Assembly (NCBI RefSeq): GCF_000003605.2
Contig: NW_003156759.1
Span: 1-27,060, forward strand
DNA length: 27,060 nt
From: Saccoglossus kowalevskii
Lineage: Eukaryota; Hemichordata; Enteropneusta; Harrimaniidae
Reading direction: 5' to 3'
This document shows, one piece after another, positions 10,001 to 19,882 of this stretch (position 1 is the stretch's first letter; the number at the start of each line of letters is the position of its first letter). The notes below the pieces were generated by a model that worked only from the letters and a program-made list of their open reading frames with translations, did not search any database and was not told the origin of the DNA. Made by a program: the position numbers and the translations under genes.

Positions 10001-10261
10001 TTACCGCTTCTTTTTGTGAGGATTTAAAACTGTCAGGATGGATTCATCAAACACATTTTTAAGTCCTTGTTGTGTAAGCGCTGAGCACTCCACATACATC
10101 TCCGCTCCCAGCGATTTCGCGGCTTTGACACCTTGCACAAACATGATGGGTTTGCCTTGATAACTGCCATCCGTGTATTCAGCCCTTCTGTCAATTTGCG
10201 TACCAACGAGGAGAAATGGGGTCTTCGGACAGTGACATTTAATTTCTGGAACATATTTCTC
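10001..10261 (-). CDS. Rho gene 2, coding exon 3 (visible part)
   Basis: Begins at the edge of the N run with EKYVPEIK and continues to KKKR and TAA. The TAA replaces a Tyr codon (TAT) of gene 1 at the same alignment position. About 99 nt of exon 3 should lie in the gap. Confidence 0.88.
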   Translation of the reverse strand, partial: EKYVPEIKCHCPKTPFLLVGTQIDRRAEYTDGSYQGKPIMFVQGVKAAKSLGAEMYVECSALTQQGLKNVFDESILTVLNPHKKKR

Positions 10262-13200
10262 NNNNNNNNNNNNNNNNNNNNNNNNNNNNNNNNNNNNNNN
10301 NNNNNNNNNNNNNNNNNNNNNNNNNNNNNNNNNNNNNNNNNNNNNNNNNNNNNNNNNNNNNNNNNNNNNNNNNNNNNNNNNNNNNNNNNNNNNNNNNNNN
10401 NNNNNNNNNNNNNNNNNNNNNNNNNNNNNNNNNNNNNNNNNNNNNNNNNNNNNNNNNNNNNNNNNNNNNNNNNNNNNNNNNNNNNNNNNNNNNNNNNNNN
10501 NNNNNNNNNNNNNNNNNNNNNNNNNNNNNNNNNNNNNNNNNNNNNNNNNNNNNNNNNNNNNNNNNNNNNNNNNNNNNNNNNNNNNNNNNNNNNNNNNNNN
10601 NNNNNNNNNNNNNNNNNNNNNNNNNNNNNNNNNNNNNNNNNNNNNNNNNNNNNNNNNNNNNNNNNNNNNNNNNNNNNNNNNNNNNNNNNNNNNNNNNNNN
10701 NNNNNNNNNNNNNNNNNNNNNNNNNNNNNNNNNNNNNNNNNNNNNNNNNNNNNNNNNNNNNNNNNNNNNNNNNNNNNNNNNNNNNNNNNNNNNNNNNNNN
10801 NNNNNNNNNNNNNNNNNNNNNNNNNNNNNNNNNNNNNNNNNNNNNNNNNNNNNNNNNNNNNNNNNNNNNNNNNNNNNNNNNNNNNNNNNNNNNNNNNNNN
10901 NNNNNNNNNNNNNNNNNNNNNNNNNNNNNNNNNNNNNNNNNNNNNNNNNNNNNNNNNNNNNNNNNNNNNNNNNNNNNNNNNNNNNNNNNNNNNNNNNNNN
11001 NNNNNNNNNNNNNNNNNNNNNNNNNNNNNNNNNNNNNNNNNNNNNNNNNNNNNNNNNNNNNNNNNNNNNNNNNNNNNNNNNNNNNNNNNNNNNNNNNNNN
11101 NNNNNNNNNNNNNNNNNAAGGGCATATCCAGCGTAATTGCCGTGAAAACGTTGAAACGGCTCAAGCAGAGAACACACTTGACACATCTACACATACTCCT
11201 ACAACTGACATTATGACTATCACTGCTGTTAATGACCCAATAACTGAGACTACTGAAAATAATGAAAACGCAACTGAAAATGATGTTGAAACAGATAGTA
11301 TGTTAATAACTGATAATGTTGATCAAAATAATATGGAAACTGATGTGACTGGCGTGTGTGATGACGACTCAACTTCGATTGAACCTAGCACAGATGCTAT
11401 TCAACTTGATGCCACGCGTACAGGTCTTTGTAATGTTAATGAGATTGTCAGCACTGAAATAACTACAATAACAGGTCGTTCACCAAATAACGATGAGGAG
11501 ATGGTACGAACCCATCCCTCAACAACTACGCTTCCCGGGGCATCCTCTTCTTCCGTCGATGCTTCGGTCATCGATCCGTTTGACTCAAAGCATCAACATC
11601 CTACTTTTCCATTTGATTATATGGAGGATCTCGAGTCAGTTGCACCGGACGTTTCGGATATGTCTAGCCTACTACAGGACGAAGATTCAAGCGAAACATC
11701 AAAGTCTCTTCTGGCGCATGATAAAATACAAAAATTCGTGGATGACTCTTATACTTCTAAACATCTGATCGCTCTAACCAATAGTTTTTGTCCGGACCTG
11801 CGCGTACTTGTACGCTCTCTAAGTCATTTCCGGAAAAATAATGACTTCCCTCCAAAGGAAAAAATTCGCATCAGGCGTTTGACTTGTAGAATCGCGTCAA
11901 GTATCGGCATCTCTAGAATGCCCAGAATTACGAACAAACGCAGCGATAAATTATTAGACGCAAAACGAGGTATTTGCACTACTGCTGGTAGTAAAATACC
12001 TAAGTTGAATTAAACTACTAACCACTAATAATGAATAAAGTTATTAATAAATCAAATAGTTGCGCCTATGTTTTTCTCTATGCACTTGTTCTGTTTCTTG
12101 TATCCTTACTCATGGCGAGCTTCTCAGGAATTACTTGGAATTTACATGGTTGTCGTGATTCTTTCAAGAGATATCAAGTGTTTGAATTTATTAAACAAAA
12201 CCACTTCACTGATTTTTGTTTCCTCCAGTAAACGCATTCCGTACCTTCTGATGAAGTAAGGTGGCGAGTGGTATGGAAAGCACCTATGTATTTTTCACAT
12301 GAAAGTTTACGTTCTGCTGGTGTTGCCATACTTTTTAAACCAAATAAAAATGTTAAAATTTTAAATCTAAATAATGTTGTTCCTGGGCGTTTTTTGCACA
12401 TACATGCCATGGTTGATAGCGTTCCGGTGCATTTAATTAACAGTGTATGCTCCGACAAACGGGTTTGAACGTCTTGAATTCTTTAAAGCTTTAAAAACGT
12501 TTTTGAACAGCTTAAATAACGACCCACTTGTCATTGGGGGCGACTTCAATTGTACCCTATGCCCTGAGAATGATAGAGCTGAAAGCCCTGAACCACACTT
12601 TTTATCTGCAAACTTCCTCTCCAATATTTTACGTCGGTTTAAACTTGTTGATGCATGGCGTCAGTGCAACACATTAGCCAAACAGTTTACTTGGAGAAGA
12701 AATGAATGCAAATCCCGTATAGACACATTCTATGTATCCAAATCTATTGTGTCTAGAATTAAAAGTAGTTCTATCTGTCCACATTATAATTTCTCCGATC
12801 ATTGCCTTGTTACACTTTGTCTTTCAATAAAGTCTATAAGAAATCATAACCCTGTATGGTGTTTTAATTCTAGTCTTCTTGACGATCAAGTTTTCTGTGA
12901 AACAATTAATGATTACTGGCTCACATGGCGTAAAAAGAAGTCGCATTTCAATAACATCCAGCTGTGGTGGGATATTGGAAAACTGAAGATTAAAGATCTC
13001 ACTAAACAGTACACTTTCAAGTTAAGTAATAATTATAAACAAACTAAAAATGTATTACAACATGACATCAACAACATTGAACAGCAAATGCAATCCAATC
13101 CTGATCTCGTCAACCAGCTCAATGAAAAGAAAGCTCTACTTGAAAATTTAGTACAGTCCGAAACAAGGGGGGCAGCGATACGCTCCAGGCACAAAGTACT

Positions 13201-16200
13201 TAATGGAAATGATGCTCCAACTTCGCTCTTTTTTAACTTTGAAAAACAGAGGGGCAGTAAAAAAATCGATGTCGCAACTACAAAGGCATGATGGTACAAT
13301 CGTTGATGCACCACATGAGATGCAACAACTAACTAGAGATTTTTACTCTCACTTGTTTTCACCGGACCCTGTGTCTATGGATTGTCAACACAAATTACTT
13401 TCTAATCTTCCTCAACTTGATGATGATTTAAAAGAGAAGTGCGACATGGATCTAAGTTTTGAAGAGCTTACTGCGTCTGTAAAATCAATTTCTTCAGGTA
13501 CATCTCCAGGTATCGATGGCCTTCCTGGCGAATTTTACAAACATTTTTGGCCAACCTTGGGTTCTGACCTACATGAAGTCTTTCTAGCCTCGATCAAGGA
13601 TGGAGAGCTCCGGCTTTCGTGCAGACGAGCTGTCATCACTCTGCTACCTAAAAATGGAAATAATAATTTGTTAAAGAATGTGCGTCCAGTCAGTCTATTA
13701 TGCTCTGATTATAAGATATTGACCAAGGCTCTGTCCTTCAGACTCAAGGCAGTACTCAGTAACATAATTCACATTGATCAGAGTTACTGTATACCTGGTC
13801 GACAGATATTTGACAACATTAACTTGGTACGTGACGTCATCACGTATGCAAATGATAACAACACAGCTCTTGGTATCGTATCTTTAGATCTAGAAAAAGC
13901 GTTTGACAGTGTACACCACGATTATCTGATTAACACTCTCAAAGCATTTGGATTTGGTGATAATTTCACTAAATATATCAAACTTTTGTACTCAGGAACC
14001 CAATCTCTTGTTCGAGTGAACAGCAATCTTACTGCCCCTCTGCAATTCGCCCGCGGCATACGTCAAGGCTGTTCACTCTCTGGTCAGCTGTATTCTATTT
14101 GTATTGAGCCGTTGCTACACAAAGTACGAACTGAGAGTGGTATGCAGGGTATTCAAGTATGTGATTCAACGAGGAAGAAAACCCATCTCACTGCGTATGC
14201 TGATGACGTCAGTTTCTTTTTAACAAATAACACCGATTTCTATAGATTGCAAGAATGGTTGACCATATATGAACAAGCCAGCAATTCACGGATCAACTAC
14301 GCAATGTCCCAGGGATTATGGGTGGGACAATGGAAAACAATAACTGATATGCCCTTGAATATCAACTGGAACAACGTGGGTCTTAAAGTTCTTGGCACAT
14401 TTCTTGGGAATACATCTATGTGGCTTGATAACAATTGGACTGATGTTAGTGACAAAATACAGTCCAAGCTTGAATCGTGGACTAGGTATGCGCCCTCTAT
14501 TTCTTACAGAGGACGGACATTGGTTGTTAATCAGTTGATAGTGTCCAAATTGCTACATAGGCTAGGATTTGTTTATGTCCTCCCAGAACTCTAATTAATC
14601 ATATTCAGAAACTCTTTGTTGATTTCTTTTGGCAGGGTCGCCATTGGCTCCCTGCAGAGTCTATTTATCTACCGCTTTCACAGGGTGATCAAGGCTTAGT
14701 TCATTTACCATCAAGAATTGCCTCGTTTCGTTTGCAATACATTCAACGGTATTTTTACTCTAATTTGAAGCATCCTAGTTTTTATTTCACCAGTTACTTT
14801 CTTAAACGTTTTAATAATTTGAAATATGACAAGCTGTTGTTTGTTACAAATGTACCACTTTCGTTTCATAATATTACAGTGTACTGTTGTGAGCTTATGA
14901 AAGTTTGGTCCTCCATCTCAAATATTAGAAAAGGGCAACCGACCACCTATTTCTCTGTTTGTCGAGAACCGCTCTTGTACAACAGTCGGATTCTGCACCC
15001 GTTGCATGGTGTGCCACTCACCCTCACACATTTTCGTGATGCGGGCATTACGACAATTGGAGATCTTGTCACTGAGACTTCGTGGCTGGGACGTGACATC
15101 TTGTATAACAAAGTGCCGATATGTTCTAGAAGGCTTTTGAATGTTGTACTTGATGTGGTGCACAGAGCTATCCCACGTCAATTTAAAGAAATTATTGAAA
15201 ATTGCAGTGACAACACTACACAAGTCACCAACTCGAATTATTCACTCGAATTATTGTACGAGGATGAAGACAATGACATACTTTTAAATTGTCCACTTTT
15301 TAAGTTGCAAAAAGAGAAAGGAGTTATCTATAAATTTCTCATTCCTAAACTTTATTTTTCAAAGCACACTACATATTTTTGCAACGTATGGACAGATATT
15401 CTCTCGTTGGAAAAGGAACATCAGCCTCTTTTTCGCGACTGTTACTTGAAACCAATAACAAATTAAAGATGGCGACTTACAGTGGCGGTTACTACATGGC
15501 GCCTATCCCACTGGTAGCTTTTTGCAAAATGCCCCTATCCAAGAAACCAGCACTTGTCGTTTCTGTGAAGAAAAGGATGATTTGCTCCATATTTTTCTTG
15601 AATGTAGCCGACTAAATCAACTCTTTGTCATTTTCAAATCTGTTATTTGTACATTACTCAATGTAGACAGTGTACCAATCTCTTACGATGTTCTGGGTCC
15701 GCCAAGACGTCAAGCAATAACACAAACGCACCGTATTCTGTGTTACCTTTGTGTCTCAGTAAAAACTGCAATTCACATTACAAGATGCAAGAAAATTAAC
15801 GATGATTCAGATGTCTGTGCAGCAAAATGTTTCACTACTCGCCTAAAACACATAATTAAGAGAGAATACGATTACTGTCACTGGATGTCTTCGAATTCCA
15901 ATGGTGCATAAATGGTGCTGTGGCAATATTAGATGGAGAGATACTACGCTTCCCAGATGTACTGGATACTGGCTGAGAAAACAAGAGAGACAATCTGCTG
16001 TTAATAATATCGTTACATCATACTCGTATTTAACGTTTTTTATATTATTGTGATTTTTACAAATAAGCTTTTTATTGAATATAATGTAACAAATAGTTTT
16101 ATAATTCGTATGTATTATATCGTCACATGTATGCATTGACTTGCATTGTGACATACACTCATAATATTTTATAAGTGAACATTGATACATGTTTGATACT

Positions 16201-17087
16201 GCAATCGGAATTTGAGACTTTGACATTGTAATTAGTCATTGTTATATTTTTCTATACTCGAAGAATAAAAATCAGAAATGAATGAATGATGAATGAATGA
16301 TGAATGAATGAATGAATGAATAATTGACTACAAGAGAACACGTGTTACATTACTATATATTGTTAATTTTACATGAGGCAATTCATAAGGTAACGCGTCG
16401 AATTATTTGCCTCTTGAGTTAACTCGTAGGTATGTAATCGCACCGCCAAAATAGGTCGGGAAATGTCTACTACTATTCAAAGTCACAGTTAGTTGCCCGT
16501 GTAACCGTTATTGCTTCCGATACGTTAATCGGTGATTACCGCAGAAAGTGTAAACTGCAGGCAGTAATGAACTTGAAATGTAACGTTTAGAATTATATTC
16601 TCAACATTTTGAAGAAAGTCAGGAAGGGAAAGGGAAGATTCACTTACGTGTCCCGCCGTGTCAAACAATCCTAGCACATCATACGTGTCTCCACCTATTG
16701 TCAAATTCACTGCAAAATATCAACGAAAACATAAAAAACTTGATTGTACGCCTCAAATTAAAAATAAAAACATAAGTTGGCGTATTACGTCAAAATTATG
16801 TGAGCAGTCTTGTGTTTGAACAGTATCGATGTAGTCGTTTCCGTATCAACCGTGGTTATGTGTATGCACAACTAAAATATAAAGTGCATATCATTCTAAT
16901 AATTTAAGCTTGTTAAAAGTAATATACATTCCAAAGTACCTGCATAATTGTCGAAAACTGTCGGCACATGATCTGCGGGAAATCTGTTTGTGGCATAACT
17001 CATCAGCATACACGTTTTGCCCACAGCGCCATCACCGATTACCACACATTTTAAAATGCTCATTCGAGTAACTTTGAGCGTGTACAT
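10001..17087 (-). CDS. Rho GTPase gene 2, TC10/TCL-like paralogue with His at the catalytic Gln and a truncated tail
   Basis: Tandem paralogue of gene 1. Exons are 17087-16940, 16709-16648 and a third seen only from 10261 to 10001 because the gap at 10262-11117 hides its first part (about 33 codons by comparison). The P-loop GDGAVGKT and switch [10 protein letters not shown] are intact. Exon 2 ends DTAGH, so the catalytic Gln (Q61 of Ras numbering) is His, codon CAC beside the GTAAGT donor. Exon 3 keeps [13 protein letters not shown] and ECSALTQ, then ends NPHKKKR-stop with no cysteine tail. Predicted length is about 189 residues. In Ras and Rho proteins changes at this Gln impair GTP hydrolysis. 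Whether another 3' exon supplies a lipid anchor is unknown. Intron 1 is 230 nt; intron 2 exceeds 6 kb and holds an antisense LINE. Confidence 0.88.
10262..11117. other. Assembly gap (856 N)
   Basis: Unsequenced. By context it should contain the 5' part of Rho gene 2 exon 3 with its splice acceptor, and the 5' end of the LINE, including most of ORF1 and any target-site duplication. Confidence 0.98.
11120..12013 (+). CDS. LINE ORF1, C-terminal part
   Basis: The frame leaves the gap with GHIQRNC, the second half of a CCHC zinc knuckle (H-x4-C), as in nucleic-acid-binding ORF1 proteins of L1/Tx1 elements. It continues for about 297 codons through an acidic, Thr/Ser/Asn/Asp-rich, probably disordered region and ends in a basic tail ([16 protein letters not shown]). 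It is open throughout, in contrast to ORF2. The likely role is binding element RNA in the ribonucleoprotein. The N-terminal part lies in the gap. Confidence 0.75.
   Translation, partial: GHIQRNCRENVETAQAENTLDTSTHTPTTDIMTITAVNDPITETTENNENATENDVETDSMLITDNVDQNNMETDVTGVCDDDSTSIEPSTDAIQLDATRTGLCNVNEIVSTEITTITGRSPNNDEEMVRTHPSTTTLPGASSSSVDASVIDPFDSKHQHPTFPFDYMEDLESVAPDVSDMSSLLQDEDSSETSKSLLAHDKIQKFVDDSYTSKHLIALTNSFCPDLRVLVRSLSHFRKNNDFPPKEKIRIRRLTCRIASSIGISRMPRITNKRSDKLLDAKRGICTTAGSKIPKLN
12031..15911 (+). pseudogene. LINE ORF2, endonuclease and reverse transcriptase, broken by one stop and four frameshifts
   Basis: ORF2 may start at 12031 or at ATG 12112 ([13 protein letters not shown]), 18 to 99 nt after ORF1. 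The endonuclease part shows NVYAPTN-like, [13 protein letters not shown] and SDH motifs. The RT has [32 protein letters not shown] and catalytic AYADD. A zinc finger C-x2-C-x7-H-x4-C follows near 15555-15605. Damage: a TAA at 12229-12231 where the Glu of FLQ-E-TH is expected; one extra base near 12442; one extra A in the A7 run at 13259-13265; one missing base near 14589; one extra base near 15464. The frame then runs to the stop at 15911. Each break is a single change, suggesting modest age or partly sequencing error. Confidence 0.88.
15912..16276 (+). other. LINE 3' UTR
   Basis: AT-rich, non-coding sequence between the ORF2 stop and the tandem tail, with AATAAAA at 16264-16270 shortly before the tail. 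Position and signal fit the 3' UTR of the LINE. Confidence 0.65.
16277..16322 (+). repeat. LINE 3' tail, (GAAT)n with GAATGAT variants
   Basis: About eleven GAAT/AATG units with two interspersed ATG variants end the element. Many non-LTR elements end in short tandem repeats made during target-primed reverse transcription, so this marks the 3' boundary. Confidence 0.75.
16648..16709 (-). CDS. Rho gene 2, coding exon 2 (switch II, Gln to His)
   Basis: 62 nt between acceptor TTTTGCAG and donor GTAAGT. It encodes 21 residues with the carried-over base, [12 protein letters not shown] to LFDTAGH, one residue longer than gene 1. The last codon is CAC where gene 1 has CAA. Confidence 0.9.
16940..17087 (-). 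CDS. Rho gene 2, coding exon 1
   Basis: 148 nt starting with ATG at 17087 (a second in-frame ATG is at 17063). It ends NYA plus one base before donor GTACTT. Length and phase are identical to gene 1 exon 1. Confidence 0.9.
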
Positions 17088-17130
17088 GTCATGAAATCTG
17101 CTTTGCGAATATTATGACAGAGCGAGTTCT

Positions 17131-17235
17131 TTTTATATATTCTCTACGCATGCGACAAAAATACGGCATGACCTAATATGAATTACAAAACAGTCATGAA
17201 ACGATTTTCTAATCAAAAGCCAGTTCTAAATATAG
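17131..17235 (-). promoter_or_regulatory. Promoter region of Rho gene 2
   Basis: On the minus strand a TATA-type TATATAAAA spans 17131-17140, about 45 bp before the ATG. A CGCATGCG palindrome lies at 17147-17154 and a perfect MEF2 consensus CTAAATATAG at 17226-17235. The palindrome-to-MEF2 distance is 79 bp against 78 bp in gene 1. A 27-bp stretch ending in the MEF2-like site matches gene 1 at 22 positions. The gene 1 CCAAT box is CTAAT here. Confidence 0.6.
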
Positions 17236-17433
17236 CAAATCGATGACCTTACTACCAAAAGAGGTACTCACTAAAACGAAGGACCGCGAAAGACAGAAGG
17301 ACCTCACTGAAGGACTTAAACGGGTGTAATGACTATAAAACGCTGATACAAATTACGTTGTTATACGTTGCATTTGTTCACAAATGATGCAGTAGCGATT
17401 AAATTACAAAAATACCTTGATAAATACATTACA

Positions 17434-19426
17434 TGATAAATATGAGCGAAGGACCACGATTATTTTATAAATATGAGCGAAGGACCACGTTTATATTGTA
17501 AATATGAGCGAAGGACCACGTTTATATTATAAATATGAGCGAAGGACCATGAGTACGTTATAAGTATGAGCGAAGGACCATGAGTACGTGATAAATATGA
17601 GAGAATGACCATGATTACGTGATAAATATGAGCGAAGTACCACGTTTATATTATGAATATGAGCGAAGGACCACGTTTATATTATAAATATGGGCGAAGG
17701 AACACGTTTACATTATAAATATGAGCGATGGGCCATGAGTATGTTATAATATGAGCGAAAGACCACGTTTATATTATAAATATGAACGAAGGACCACGTT
17801 TATATTATAAATATGAACGAAGAACCACGTTTATAGTATAAATATGAGCAAAGGACAGCGTTTATATTATGAATATGAGCGAAGGACCACGTTTATATTA
17901 TAAATATGAGCGAAGGACCATGAGTACGTTATAAGTATGAGCGAAGGACCATGAGTACGTGATAAATATGAGCAAATGACCATGATTACGTGATAAATAT
18001 GAGCGAAGTACCACGTTTACATTATGAATATGAGCGAAGGACCACGTTTATATTATAAATATGGGCGAAGGAACACGTTTACATTATAAATATGAGCGAT
18101 GGGCCATGAGTATGTTATAATATGAGCGAAAGACCACGTTTATATTATAAATATGAACGAATGACCACGTTTATATTATAAATATGAGCGAAGGACCATG
18201 AGTACGTGATAAATATGAGCGAGGGACCATGATTACGTGATAAATATGAGCGAAGTACCACGTTCATATTATAAATATGAGCGAAGGACCACGTTTATAT
18301 TATAAATATGAGCGAAGGACCACGTTTATATTATAAATATGGGCAAAGGACCATGGTTACGTGATAAATATGAGCGAACGACCACGTTTATATTATAAAT
18401 ATGAACGAAGGACCTCGTTTACATTATAAATATGAGCGACGGACCATGGTTACATGATGAATATGATCGAAGGACTTATAAATATGAGCGAAAGACCATG
18501 ATTACGTGATAAATATAAGCGAAGGACCACGTTTATATTATAAATATGAGCGAAGGACCACGTTTATATTATAAATATGAGCGAAGGACCACGTTTGTAT
18601 TATAAATAAGAGCGATGGACCATGATTACGTGATAAATATAAACGAAGGACCACGTTTATATTATAAATATGGGCGACGGACCATGGTTACGTGATAAAT
18701 ATGAGCGAAGGACCACGTTTATATTATAAATATGAGCGAAGGACCATGAGTACGTGATAAATATGAGCGAAGGTCCACGTTTATATTATAAATATGGGCG
18801 AAGGACCATGGTTACATGATGAATATGATCGAAGGACTTATAAATATGAGCGAAAGACCATGATTACGTGATAAATATAAGCGAAGGACCACGTTTATAT
18901 TATAAATATGAGCGAAGGACCATGAGTACGTGATAAATATGAGCGAAGGTCCACGTTTATATTATAAATATGGGCGAAGGACCATGGTTACGTGATAAAT
19001 ATGAGCGAAAGACTACGTTTATATTATAAATATGAGCGAAGGACCACGTTTATATTATAAATATGGGCGACGGACCATAGTTACGTGATGAATATGAGCG
19101 AAGGACTTATAAATATGAGCGAAGGACCACGATTACGTGATAAATATAAGCGAAGGACCACGTTTATACTATAAATATGAGCGAAGGGCCACGTTTATAT
19201 TATAAATATGGGCGAAGAACCATGCTTACGTGACAAATATGAGCGAAGGACCACGTTCATATTATAAATATGAGCGAAGGACCACGATTACGTGATAAAT
19301 ATAAGCGAAGGACCACGTTTATATTATAAATATGAGCGAAAGACCATTAGTACGTGATAAATATGACCGAAGGACCACGTTTATATTATGAATATGAGTG
19401 ATGGACCATGATTACGTGATAAATAC
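17434..19426. repeat. 31-bp satellite with two monomer types and higher-order repeats
   Basis: About 64 tandem 31-bp monomers of the form TATGAGCGAAGGACCAC followed by one of two halves: GTTTATATTATAAA (type A) or TGATTACGTGATAAA (type B; ACCATGAGTACG variant). Groups of monomers recur: 17701 and 18072 start matching blocks 371 bp apart (twelve monomers minus one base). A shortened 21-bp monomer recurs near 18471, 18833 and 19102. The array starts about 350 bp upstream of Rho gene 2. It is not coding: 31 is not a multiple of 3 and TAA is frequent. Confidence 0.93.
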
Positions 19427-19502
19427 TAATATAAACGTGATCCTTCGCTCATATTTATAATATAAACGTGGTCCTACGCTCATATTTATCACGTACTAAT
19501 GG
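19427..19502 (-). repeat. Inverted terminal satellite monomers (fold-back)
   Basis: The last two monomers are in the opposite orientation. They are the reverse complement of 19344-19405 with only a few mismatches, including the rare CCATTAG variant at 19344-19350 that is mirrored as CTAATGG at 19496-19502. A short spacer separates the arms, so the array end can fold into a roughly 60-bp hairpin. Confidence 0.85.
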
Positions 19503-19882
19503 CAGTCATAGCGTACCAATGTTTTGATTAACAAAAGTACGATGTAGATAGTTCAATGATTTACACGATGACCTGATGAGGTTGGTTTGGCTGTTTATTT
19601 ACTCTGTGTCTTTGAACTTAATTGATAAAGTGTGGATGGTTATCAGTAAACAATCTATTTGACCTGAAGATAACTTTAATATCAATATACAAAATGTTAG
19701 AATTTGTTTTGGAATTTTGTATCTCACCTATACCTTAGATTTTATTTGTTCGTAGCGCATATCTTGGTTAATATCGTGATAATGTCAAAATTGCAATGAA
19801 AGATAATTCAAATATTGTGGATTAGTTACTTGTCTTTAATAATTATTCATGATGTGCACACACCATTTGTGAAATATGACCA
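19503..19882. other. Unique spacer upstream of the NRF-like exon
   Basis: AT-rich non-repetitive DNA between the satellite and the NRF-like first exon. It would hold that gene's promoter, but no clear TATA or initiator can be singled out. Confidence 0.4.

Larger units (their letters stand above)
11118..16322 (+). mobile_element. L1/Tx1-like non-LTR retrotransposon (LINE), 5' end in gap, inactivated
   Basis: An autonomous LINE with a zinc-knuckle ORF1, then an ORF2 with apurinic endonuclease, reverse transcriptase and a C-terminal CCHC finger, a 3' UTR with AATAAA at 16264, and a GAAT-rich tail. This order, and the endonuclease and RT sequence style ([30 protein letters not shown]), fit the Tx1 branch of the L1 group. 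It lies antisense in intron 2 of Rho gene 2. ORF2 carries one stop and four single-base frameshifts, so the copy is dead but young enough to read easily. Clade placement needs a tree. Confidence 0.85.

Noticed and set aside
10133-12013. Open frames spanning the N run on both strands
   Set aside because: Only the ends are real sequence: Rho exon 3 on the left, minus strand, and LINE ORF1 on the right, plus strand. The bridge is an artefact of N.
17434-19502. CRISPR-like array or coding repeat protein
   Set aside because: The 31-bp units are contiguous with no unique spacers, and all frames are closed by TAA. This is an animal satellite.
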